Part shown: one piece after another, positions 1-7,091 of the stretch
How the letters are laid out: each line of letters opens with the position of its first letter
How positions within the stretch are numbered: the first letter of the stretch is position 1
NCBI GenBank assembly: GCA_027596035.1
Contig: JADGJA010000524.1
Location: forward strand, 1,189 to 16,029
Source of the DNA: Thoreauomyces humboldtii
Lineage: Eukaryota; Chytridiomycota; Chytridiomycetes; Spizellomycetales; Powellomycetaceae
Length of the DNA stretch: 14,841 bases
Direction: 5' to 3'
Notes under the pieces: generated by a model
The model's database searches: none
What the model was told of the DNA's origin: nothing
What the model saw: the letters and a program-made list of their open reading frames with translations, nothing else
Position numbers and translations under genes: made by a program

Positions 1-1467
1 GTATTCGAAGTGGCCGAAACGGGTTCGGAATGCCGTCTTCGCGATGTCGGAGTCCTCGACGCGGACGCACTGGTACGCGTTTCGGATGTCAAGCGCCGTA
101 AAGAAACGGGCGCCACCGGTTCGGTCACGCAGTTCCGCCAGATTCGGGAGCGGGGTCGCATCCTTGCGGGTTAGTGAGTTCAGCCCGCGGTAGTCGATGC
201 AGCACCGCAAGGTACCGTCTTTCTTCTTCGCAAAGAGCATCGGCGCTCCCCAGGCGCTGGTGGAGTGCCGGAGCCATCCTTTGGCCAGCATCTCGTCAAC
301 CTGCTTGCGCAGTTCCGCAAGTTCCGCGGGTCCCATATGTCGCAACGGCATGAACACGGGCTTCGAGTTTTTGTCCAGCAGCTCGATGCGGAAGTTGTCC
401 TCCCCCCGATCGGGAGGCAGGCCCTGCTGCTCCTTGAACAGAGTGTTGCGGAACCTCCGCAACATGTTCCTCATTCGTGAGTCCAAAGCGGGGTCGTCTC
501 ATGGCTCTCCCGATTCCGCACCGGGTTTCGAGGCAGTGTCGCCCGGCTGGGGAGGAGGTGCCGCAGCTCCTACCTCAGCGAAGCACACCCGCAGCTTTGC
601 GACGTCCGTTGTGGAGATGTCGTGTCACTCGGCGTCAGTCGGGAACACTGTAAGAACGAAGGCTTCGGTGAGTTCTTTGCGTTTAAGCTGCTTTAGGAAC
701 CGACAAGTGGTGAGCAGATGCGGATCAAACTCCGTATTCAAAGCACGTTGTCGATCATCGGCATCGACGTTTGCAAAGTCCTCCTTGCGTGGATTTTGTG
801 CTCGCCGTCGATGAGGAACGGGCGGTCGGTGTTGATGTTGAACGACCACTTGCGTTTGCCGCAGGTCGGCATTCCTAAAATAATGTCAGTGTGGATCGGT
901 GCGACCACAAAGGTTGTGCGGAACTCGATGTCCGTCCGCTTGTTCCGGTTGGTCCAGAGCGTGACGGTTCCGCAATAAGCTTTAGTGGCATCGGCATGAC
1001 CTTCCTTGTGTGCCCATCCGAATGGCAATGGGTCGTGCTAGGGGCCGCAGCTCCGGACGGTGTCGAGCAGCAATGCTCTCGCTGATCATATGGCTGTTGC
1101 AGCCGGTGTCCACGAGGATCCTCGCGAACCGTCCCACGATCCTTCCATGTACAACCATGGGATTGCATATGTCGGGGGTTAGCGTGTCCGTCGTGACGGT
1201 GCTAACAACTAACTTCATCTCCGCGGCCTCGAGCGCGGATTGGCGCATCAGGTTGCCGCGGACGATAGGTCCTGTCAACATGCTGCGTGTGGTGGGTCGC
1301 CAGTCTATATGGATGTTAGCCAGACGGACGACGTCCCTCATGTCAGTAAGTCCGGCGGGCTTGGAAGGTAACGGCAGGATGTCGTCGGTGTGGGCCTGTG
1401 CGCTATCGTCATTCAGGCGGGTGCTTGCGCCAGCCCCGCTTACTCCTGAAAATCCTGCTCCTGCCAA
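1..1467 (-). pseudogene. Ty3/gypsy pol: aspartic protease and start of reverse transcriptase, broken
   Basis: Pol would process the polyprotein and copy element RNA into DNA. The protease active site is seen as ARILVDTGCNSHMIS near 1090 and the second protease motif as IILGMP near 870. The RT N-terminus is clear: KNSKPVFMPLRHMGP, then EMLAKGWLRHSTSAWGAPM, KKKDGTLRCCIDYRGLNSLT and ALDIRNAYQCVRV, ending at the window edge before the YxDD box. The reading frame overlaps the end of gag and has no ATG there, consistent with expression by ribosomal frameshifting (-1 direction) from gag. Damage: a shift between about 1028 and 1010, a second near 793-800 that restores the frame, and in-frame TGA codons at 625-627 and 499-501. 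Both TGA codons could come from CGA by one transition. Confidence 0.88.
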
Positions 1468-3032
1468 TTCATAGGCTCCTTCGAGCCCTTGGGAGTCTCC
1501 TTGCCGCTGTCCGCACTCCTACTGTCGGAATCTGCGTTGTTTGCATCGGCGAGAGCCATGGTGAGCGCGGCAACCCGTAGGCTCTTATTGACCTTAGGCT
1601 CCTGTCAGGGGGAGGCGGGGTGACCAGGGCGAAGGCAATTGTAACATAGCCTCTCCTGGTATGCACGCTCCTCGTTGGCGCTGCGGACCCGCTTTGCCGG
1701 CGCTGCCCCAGTCCTTGCAGTCTTGCCTGGGCGCTTCTCGCGGGAGTCGACCTCCGCAGCCTCCGCGGCCTGCGCATACCGCTTCTCTGGGATCATGTTC
1801 TGTGGGTTAGCGAAATCGGCAGTCATATGGGCCGCGATCAGGGTGTTGACCAGCTGAATCTGGTCGTGGAGGGTACCCTCGGGATTGTCAACGTGCTTCT
1901 CGACGAGCTTGTGGAAGAGGTATCCCGTGGAGGTAGCCTCGCTAAGTTTGAATCCGGACTGGAAGATCAGGATGGACTCTTTCGGGCGGATTCGGTCCTC
2001 CGCTGCAACTCCTTCGCTGTTAGCCTCGCTGAGTACCTTCTCAAATGCGGAAACGTGTTTCCCAATCTTGTCGTCGGAGCGGACACGGAGTCGTTTCAGC
2101 TTGACGAGTGCGAGCTTGTTGGCGGGGGTAGGTCATCCTAGCTGTTGTCTCACTTGCGCCTGTGTCCGGCGTACCCGGTCACACATAGCAGGAGCACAGC
2201 CACTCCTCAGATAGTCTTCTTTCCCCTCGGTTCTCTTCCACCTTAGTCGAGTAAGCTTCACCAACATATACATTCGTCTATCAGTTCCCACAACTGCACC
2301 GTCCGGCTCACAGAGCTGCTTCAAGTTCCTCGTATAAAACCGTGCAGCAAGCGCGACAAAGAAGCTGGCCATGTCGATGGGTTGAGGCGTGACCTCAGGG
2401 AACCAGTTCCTGGCGAAGCCTTCGGGGAAGGACTCCAGATGCGTGAGTGCAGAGATGCCTTTAGCAGCCACATCATACTCCAGCGTGATCAGGTAACAAC
2501 GGTGGATGTTGCGCCAGTCGTCGATAACCAGGCGGTCCGTGGATCCGCTGTGCTTCTTGAGGTTCCCGCTCAGAAGCTTCAAGCGGCGGTCGAGGTCCCG
2601 CTGTTCCTCGCGAATCGCTTCTTTAGCGCGCTCCCGCGCGAGTACCTGAGCCTCCTCGGCATGTGCCGCCTGCTCCGGGTGGAGGTCGCCGGGCAGAGGG
2701 AACTCTGCGGCCAAGGCGATAGCCAGGTTGGCCAACCTGACGGCCTCCTTGCGTTCCCGTCTCATCCGTCGTTCCGTGACTTCGCGGCGCAGCTGGCCGT
2801 TAGGCACTTCCAAGGCTTCCTCCTCCTGAATGCGTCGAGCCTCACGATCTGCTTCTCCCTGGATACGTCGTGCTCAATCGTCCGGCTCTCATGAGGCTCG
2901 GGGTTCCTAGTCCCGATGCGCCTGGCCCCGGCGCCCCTGTTCCTGGCGCTCCAGGCGCTCGCGGTCCCAACGTTCCTGTTCTCGTTGTTCCCGATGCAGC
3001 CTTCACGGGGGAAGGGCGTCGCGTCCGCTCAT
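1440..3032 (-). pseudogene. Ty3/gypsy gag (capsid and nucleocapsid) of element A, with premature stops
   Basis: Gag packages element RNA. The frame opens with ATG at 3030-3032 (MSGRDALPP) and would end at TAA 1440-1442, about 530 codons. Parts seen: an Arg/Glu/Gln-rich coiled-coil-like N-terminus (about 3000-2640); a retrotransposon gag core with DDWRNIHRCYLITLEYD and HLESFPEGFARNWF (about 2520-2390); a second conserved block at 2132-1830; and a CCHC zinc knuckle starting CYNCLRPGHPASP at about 1645. In-frame stops lie at 3003, 2907, 2889, 2874, 2133 and 1605 (lowest base). The stop at 1605 takes the place of the fourth zinc-binding residue. At 2874 and 3003 the related copy B keeps CGA and TGG, so these are lesions in A. 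The first ATG was chosen because copy B aligns from the same point. Confidence 0.85.
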
Positions 3033-3065
3033 GATACTGTTACTGTTGCTGAAGTTCTGTTTCGT

Positions 3066-3083
3066 TAGAAGGCAGTGCTACTA
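3066..3083 (-). promoter_or_regulatory. Primer-binding site of element A (mutated)
   Basis: The 18 nt next to the inner end of the LTR read TAGTAGCACTGCCTTCTA on the minus strand. A retrotransposon PBS normally starts TGG, the complement of a tRNA CCA end; here the second base has changed to A. Copy B keeps TGG. The unmutated form pairs with a tRNA end GCTACCA, whose implied first pair is A1:U72 as in initiator tRNA-Met, the usual Ty3 primer. That identity is inferred. Confidence 0.55.
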
Positions 3084-3285
3084 TGTAGAATGGGCTAGAT
3101 GAAGCCAAGGTGTTGGAGTTGAACCAAGCACCCGGCAGGGCCACAGTACGTGTAGGGGAAGGGGAAAGGGCCCCAGGGCCCCTTCCCTAACCCTACCGGT
3201 ACTGTGCTGTAGTACCAAAGCTTCGGGACAAGCCCTGGCGGGTGGTAACTACAAGAAACCATGGTATGGGTATAACCATACGACA
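3084..3285 (-). repeat. 5' LTR of element A, 202 bp
   Basis: On the minus strand it begins TGTCGTATGG and ends CATTCTACA, the TG..CA ends with short inverted TGT/ACA termini of LTRs. It matches 3645-3846 with no gap and about 20 mismatches counted by eye (about 90% identity). It contains a CCCTAACCCTA string at 3185-3195 and a GC-rich near-palindrome of GGGCC/GGCCC runs at about 3168-3183. The LTR would supply the promoter and polyadenylation site. Its outer border lies directly against gag sequence of copy B. Confidence 0.85.
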
Positions 3286-3593
3286 CGTCTCATCCGTCGT
3301 TCGTGACTTCGCGGAGCAACTGGGCGTTAGGCACTTCCAAGACCTCTTCCTCCTGGATACGTTGAGCCTCACGGTCCGCTTCCTCCTGGATACGTCGTGC
3401 TCGATCGTCCGGCTCCCGTGAATCCGTCCGTGCTCGATCGTCCGGCTTGATCGTCCGGCTCCTGACGCTCTCAGTCCCGGCGTTCCGGGTGCTGGCGCTC
3501 CCGGTCCTGGCATTCCTGACGCTCCCGGTCCAGGCGCTCCTGGTCCCGATGCTCCTGATAAGCCCTCCACGGAGGGGTATTGCGTCCGCTCAC
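3286..3593 (-). pseudogene. Gag N-terminal fragment of element B
   Basis: About 100 codons homologous to the gag start of element A. The start codon is GTG (3591-3593) where A has ATG. The N-terminus reads SGRNTPPWRAYQEHRDQ and is rich in Arg, Glu and Gln, as in A. There is an in-frame TGA at 3471-3473. Short repeats of GATCGTCCGGCT at about 3385-3460 disturb the frame, and one base is missing near 3314 relative to A. The fragment keeps CGA and TGG at two places where A has stops, so it helps polarise the mutations. It is cut at 3286 by the LTR of A. Confidence 0.75.
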
Positions 3594-3626
3594 GATATTG
3601 TTACTCATGCCGAAGTTCTGTTTTGT

Positions 3627-3644
3627 TAGAAGGCAGTGCTACCA
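3627..3644 (-). promoter_or_regulatory. Primer-binding site of element B
   Basis: The minus strand reads TGGTAGCACTGCCTTCTA directly after the LTR end. The TGG start matches a tRNA CCA tail. The implied tRNA acceptor end (GTGCTACCA) fits an initiator-Met-type A1:U72 pair, but the tRNA gene itself is not in the window. Confidence 0.65.
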
Positions 3645-3846
3645 TGTAGAATGAGCTAGATGAAGCCAAGGTGTTGGAGTTCAACCAAGTACCAGGCAGG
3701 GCCACGGTACGTGTAGGGGGCGAAGAAAGGGCCTCAGGGCCCCACCCCTAACCCTACCGGTACCGTGCTGTAGTACCGACGCTTTGGGACAAGCCCTGGC
3801 GGATGGCAACTACAAGAAACCATGGTCCGGGTATAACCATACGACA
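3645..3846 (-). repeat. 5' LTR of element B, 202 bp
   Basis: The same length and ends as the LTR of element A (TGTCGTATGG..CATTCTACA on the minus strand). It carries the same CCCTAACCCTA string at 3746-3756. The outer flank at 3847 (GTGGA) would be half of a target-site duplication, but the partner lies outside the window. Confidence 0.85.
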
Positions 3847-4185
3847 GTGGAAGCGAATCGTTAGGCTTGTTGATCAAGACGTCAGGGCTCATAACCTATT
3901 GAGACTAGTCCCAATGAGTATACTGAAGTGGGAATGAATGATCGGAGAGTAGCTTAAGGCGATGATTGATTCCAGATGTTATTATTTAAGAGACAACGAG
4001 AGGAAAAAGTTCTCGTCGTCGAGATGAGGAGGAGGAATGTTCGACAGTACGTGTGCAACACAAGCTCGTGTCGCACACAGCAGTCTCAACACGAGGCTCG
4101 GCCCCAATAGTAGGACGTTTCAATTCTAGCGAAATTTGCAAATTTGACGTCTGAATAATCCCAACTTCAGGTGCTACCATTCTGT
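3847..4185. other. Gene-free spacer between gypsy LTR and transposase cassette
   Basis: I see no supportable gene. A 64-codon minus-strand frame (3986-4180) matches nothing I recognise and has no start context or partner exon that argues for coding. The stretch is more AT-rich than its surroundings and includes a strong stem-loop at 4051-4078. Confidence 0.6.
4051..4078. repeat. Stem-loop, 11-bp arms
   Basis: Arms GTGTGCAACAC and GTGTCGCACAC are reverse complements at 10 of 11 positions and are separated by a 6-nt loop (AAGCTC). It lies in non-coding DNA just outside the transposase cassette. Its function is unknown; it may be structural or the remnant of an element end. Confidence 0.6.
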
Positions 4186-4206
4186 GGGGTCACCCGAGGC
4201 CCTGGG
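4186..4206 (+). repeat. Left copy of 21-bp flanking motif
   Basis: GGGGTCACCCGAGGCCCTGGG. It matches the right copy at 8262-8282 at 18 of 21 positions in the same orientation, and is itself partly palindromic (GGGTC..GGCCC). Confidence 0.5.
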
Positions 4207-4387
4207 AAGATTTAGCCCGGCAGTTCGGAGCTGCCAGAACTCCCCAGAATCTGGCCAATCAGAGCTCTCGATTTCGACTTTCAGGCGACGCTTGAAAAAT
4301 AATTCAGAGCACCCTTTGGGCATCTGAATCCCGTTTCAGGCGCCAGAAACGTCCCATTTGGTCGCTTTTCGAGAAATCCGAAGAATT

Positions 4388-4519
4388 GAAACCCCCCACC
4401 CCTCGCCCTCGCCATCCTCGTTCCCCTCGCCATCCTCGATCCCCCATCCTCGGACCCCTCGCCCTCCCACGCCGCCTCGCCATTCCACCATTTTGCCATC
4501 TTTGCCACCGCTTCTCCTC
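4388..4519 (+). promoter_or_regulatory. Pyrimidine-rich leader/core promoter of the transposase gene
   Basis: This strongly C+T-rich stretch directly before the transposase ATG contains repeated CCTCGCCATCCTCG-like units. Such CT-rich tracts are common just upstream of fungal start codons. The frame is open through it, but it codes a low-complexity Pro/Ser string without an ATG, so I treat it as untranslated. Confidence 0.5.
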
Positions 4520-5811
4520 ATGCGCAGACTTTCCGAACGACAAAGCATACTGCGAGCCCTCGAGGGTGAGCTTGTCGCGATTGCCGTCATGAGCCGCGAC
4601 TTAACAGAAAGGGATCCGTACCGCGATCATCTCGAAGATATCTACTTCCACGTGTCCGGTCAGCGATACCTCGGCCCTCGTCTCCCCGTCCCAAAGCAGC
4701 AAAACTACTTCAACCTTCTTGATGATTTGGACGATCTGCGATTCCGCAACGAGGTCCGAATGTCGCGAGACGCATTCTACTTTCTTCTCGCTCGCCTCAA
4801 AAAGGATCCTATCTTCAAGCGCCTAGGAAAGAAACCTCAAGCGCCAGGTACGGCGGAAGCTCTATACGTTACTCAAAACTCATAGCTAATGCATCTGCAG
4901 TCAAGGTACAGTTGGTCGTTACTCTCAGTCGGCTCGGGCAGTTTGGGAACGGTGCTCGGATTGGCAAGATCGCGCGCACATGGGGCATCGCAGAAGGCAC
5001 GGTCTTGCTTTACACCAGCCGCTGCATCACGGCTCTCAACAACATTCGCGCCTCGGCCGTCTACTGGCCGTCGCCAGACGAACGAGAGGCAATCAGCGAG
5101 GAGATTCACAGCATCTCCAGCTTCCCGAACTGTGTTGGCTTCGTCGATGGCACACATATCCCGCTGTTCCAGTGTCCGGCAAAGGACGATGGGGAGGACT
5201 ACTTCAACCGCAAGAAGTCATACTCCTTCAACGCCATGGTGGTTAACGACCACACAAAGCGCATCCGGTTCACAACCTTCGGCCACGTTGGGAGTGCACA
5301 TGACACGCGCGTGTGGTTCTCATGCCCCCTGGCTACCGACCCCGATACCTACTTTTCTGCGGACGAGTACCTACTAGCGGACTCCGGATACCCTTCCGGG
5401 ATCCACACGGTCTGCACGTACAAGGCACCCGCGGCCAACCGACCAGAGAACAAACGCTTCAACTACCGCATCGCGAAGCTCCGCATCTGCAACGAGCATT
5501 GCATTGGCATGCTCAAAAGCCGCTTTACCTCTCTTCGTGGGCTTCGTCTGATGGTCCGCGATGGCGTGGAATCTGCAAAGCTTGCAGCAGCATGGTTCTC
5601 GGCGTGCTGCGTGCTTCATAACCTACTTCTGAGGGACGGATGGGTGGACCAATGGACGGAGGATCAACGGCTTTACGAGCTGTCTCTCCTCGCAAACGGA
5701 CGACTGCCTCCTCCCGTGCTGCATATGCATGATGTTCCGTCCGCGAAACGGGATGCGGTCAGGGACTACGTGCTGGCAAGGTTGGATGCCGGAGAGCAGT
5801 CAGATGTATAG
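4520..5811 (+). CDS. PIF/Harbinger (HARBI1-like) DDE transposase
   Basis: Two exons, 4520-4847 and 4901-5811, join in frame to give 412 residues. The 53-nt intron has GT..AG ends and a GCTAAT branch-like site; splicing turns QAP|VKVQLVVTLSRLGQFG into one uninterrupted family segment. A helix-turn-helix-like region lies at about residues 131-153 (IGKIARTWGIAEGTVLLYT). The DDE_Tnp_4 nuclease motifs are all present: GFVDGTHI (Asp about 192), LLADSGYP (Asp about 270) and RICNEHCIGMLKSRF (Glu about 308), followed by the typical ACCVLHNLLL. It should cut element ends and reinsert the DNA, usually with a Myb-like partner, which is encoded at 7092-8162. ATG 4520 is the first in frame after the CT-rich leader. 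No stop or frameshift is visible, so it may be active or recently active. Confidence 0.92.
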
Positions 5812-5837
5812 CAATAGACCACCATCATCTTGCACTT

Positions 5838-5874
5838 AACGGCCGCGCTCGTTGAGACCGTTGAGACTGAGAAC
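5838..5874 (+). repeat. 37-bp direct repeat, copy 1
   Basis: The copy starts AACGGCCGCGCTCGTTGAGA and matches 5929-5965 at 36 of 37 positions. It includes two head-to-tail CGTTGAGAC units. It lies between the stop codons of two convergent genes. Confidence 0.85.
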
Positions 5875-5928
5875 ATTGTACTACCGATTATGGTTTTTGT
5901 TACTACTATGGCCTTTATTATTGAACTC

Positions 5929-5965
5929 AACGGCCGCGCTCGTTGAGACCGTTGAGACTCAGAAC
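5929..5965 (+). repeat. 37-bp direct repeat, copy 2
   Basis: Second copy, 91 bp downstream of the first, with one mismatch (C for G near its 3' end). A few flanking bases on the left (ACTCAAC against ACTTAAC) are also shared. Possibly a protein-binding repeat or a 3'-end signal shared by the convergent genes; this is not shown. Confidence 0.85.
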
Positions 5966-6009
5966 CTCTATATGCTTATCGCCTATGACTCCCGTCTTGC
6001 CGTCAACGC

Positions 6010-6739
6010 TCAAGACAGTTCGATATCGCTCAGCGCCAGGTTGGCAGTTGTCGGCTTGCGGCTCTGCACGTTAACGACCGCGACCGTGTACCAAGTCGCT
6101 TCGAGAAGACAGAAAAACACGAGCGCTGGGGACGGGGATGCCTGAGGGGTTCCCGGCCACGCTGGTCCCGTGAAAAGGAAGGCCTTGAGCGTCGAGGCGG
6201 CGGTCTTCAAAGATTGGTTAATATGGATCTGCTTCTTACTCTCGGCGTGGTTGGACGGCAACGCCTTGGCCCATTCGATGCTGGCGTGGCGGGTGGCCTG
6301 CAGCAGTTTGGTTACCTGCTCCACGATGTCCGCTGCAAAGTCGGAAGCTGCCCTCCACAACAGGCCACGCTGCGCAGTGCTTCTTCGTTCCCACGATGTT
6401 GAGTTGCGGTACCCCGGACAAGATGTTGGCGCCGCAGAACTTCGTGCACCCCCGGGTCTCGCGCGAGTTGTCCATCATCATCCCGACGTTCTGGGCATTG
6501 ATTCTTCCCTTCATGAACTCCTTGGGGTCACGTCCGTAGTCGGCTGCGGGGTTGTTGTTCGCTGCAAACCACTTCGCGTAGTCGCCGTGCGGAAAGATCG
6601 CCTGGTGAAGCGGCAGGGAATGGGTCTGCTTCACGACCTTGATGATGCATGACGAGATCTGCGCCGCAAAGAGGTTCTTGTCCTGCATGTTGAAGGAGTT
6701 AGTATTGTTGGGATTCCAGGGACGGCCCGGTGTTGCCAT
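6010..6739 (-). CDS. Unrecognised 228-residue protein in the Harbinger cassette (two exons predicted)
   Basis: I do not recognise this protein. The start is ATG 6737-6739 in good context (CAACAATGG). Exon 1 (6739-6413) ends in KFCGANILSG; a 43-nt GT..AG intron (6412-6370) is predicted, after which exon 2 (6369-6010) reads RGLLWRAASDFAADIVEQVT to a stop. Without the intron the first frame runs on into a compositionally different tail, while the second frame has no good start, so either an intron or a one-base indel joins them. Visible features: a polar Asn-rich N-terminus, KWFAANNNPAADYGRDPKEF, a helical middle (IVEQVTKLLQATRHASIEWA) and a hydrophobic stretch near the C-terminus (ALVFFCLLEATWYTVAVVNV). 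It converges with the transposase 198 bp away and lies behind the Myb-like gene in the same direction. The intron is shorter than others in the window, which lowers confidence. Confidence 0.5.
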
Positions 6740-6913
6740 TGTTGCGGATTGGAAGGAACTCGAAGGATGCGGCAAGGACTGGAAGGTTGCGGCGGTTGAG
6801 ACAGGTACGCAAGCGGCGGCAACGCAGGGACAAGAACGTACCGAGAGAAAAGCACTTCACGACTGAGTAGCGAGGGTTGAGAGTGAACTAACAGATGGGA
6901 ATGATCGGCAAGA

Positions 6914-6934
6914 TGGAGGAAGCGTTGACATGTG
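6914..6934 (+). repeat. 21-bp direct repeat, copy 1
   Basis: TGGAGGAAGCGTTGACATGTG matches 6950-6970 at 20 of 21 positions, with starts 36 bp apart. It lies about 180-210 bp upstream of the unknown gene's start, so a transcription-factor or transposon-protein site is possible. Confidence 0.7.
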
Positions 6935-6949
6935 GGGGAATGGAGATGG

Positions 6950-6970
6950 TGGAGGAAGCGTTCACATGTG
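6950..6970 (+). repeat. 21-bp direct repeat, copy 2
   Basis: The second copy has C in place of G, creating the palindromic E-box-like CACATGTG at 6963-6970. Confidence 0.7.
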
Positions 6971-7091
6971 ACGGCTCCTTACTTATCTGAGTCATAAGAG
7001 CGCACTACTTCTCAGCGGGGACTCCTCGCTGCACATAACGAGGAGCAGATCAGGACTGGAACGAAGACAAGAGCCTTATATTGCAATTGAA

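Larger units (their letters stand above)
1..3285 (-). mobile_element. Ty3/gypsy LTR retrotransposon A, partial and decayed
   Basis: Read on the minus strand this has, in order, an LTR (3285-3084), a primer-binding site, a 51-nt leader, gag (from 3032), a gag/pol overlap in another frame, protease and the N-terminal part of reverse transcriptase, which is cut by the left edge. Protease before reverse transcriptase and a single-knuckle gag fit Metaviridae (Ty3/gypsy); integrase and the 3' LTR would lie outside the window, so the order that separates Ty3/gypsy from Ty1/copia rests on the RT sequence type. Many in-frame stops and two frameshifts show that it cannot make its own proteins. It sits inside the gag of a related copy (element B). 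Confidence 0.9.
3286..3846 (-). mobile_element. Ty3/gypsy retrotransposon B, 5' fragment split by element A
   Basis: It has the same order as element A: LTR (3846-3645), primer-binding site, 51-nt leader and gag start (3593), but the gag sequence stops at 3286 exactly where the LTR of A begins. The bases after the break (CGTCTCATCCGTCG) match gag of A from 2758. A truncated gag ending precisely at another copy's LTR is the expected product of one element inserting into a relative. The rest of B should lie left of the window. Tandem duplication by unequal recombination is possible but would not explain the exact border as simply. Confidence 0.82.
6740..7091. other. Intergenic region between the unknown gene and the Myb-like gene
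   Basis: No gene is seen. It should hold the promoter of the unknown minus-strand gene and the 3' end of the Myb-like gene. It contains a 21-bp direct repeat (6914-6934, 6950-6970) and a 7-bp inverted repeat, CTCCTCG/CGAGGAG (7022-7045, 10-nt loop), which could be a weak 3'-end structure of the Myb-like transcript. Confidence 0.5.

Noticed and set aside
2382..2894. A 170-codon plus-strand frame and other long plus-strand frames over 1-2900
   Set aside because: They are antisense shadows of the gag-pol frames, which carry recognisable protein motifs on the minus strand.
3193..3570. A 125-codon minus-strand frame rich in Gly/Pro/Ala
   Set aside because: It crosses the LTR/gag junction and is an out-of-frame reading of the repeated gag N-terminus and the LTR of A; the true gag frame is shown by alignment with copy A.
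3986..4180. A 64-codon minus-strand frame as a small gene
   Set aside because: It has Ser/Arg low complexity at its end and no support from neighbours or motifs.
4176..4185. TGGTAGCAC on the minus strand near 4178 as a third gypsy primer-binding site
   Set aside because: The match to the element A/B site stops after nine bases and there is no LTR end (TG..CA) beside it.
7022..7045. Inverted repeat CTCCTCG..CGAGGAG as a terminator
   Set aside because: Eukaryotic polymerase II genes do not use hairpin terminators of this kind; it is mentioned only as structure in the 3' flank.
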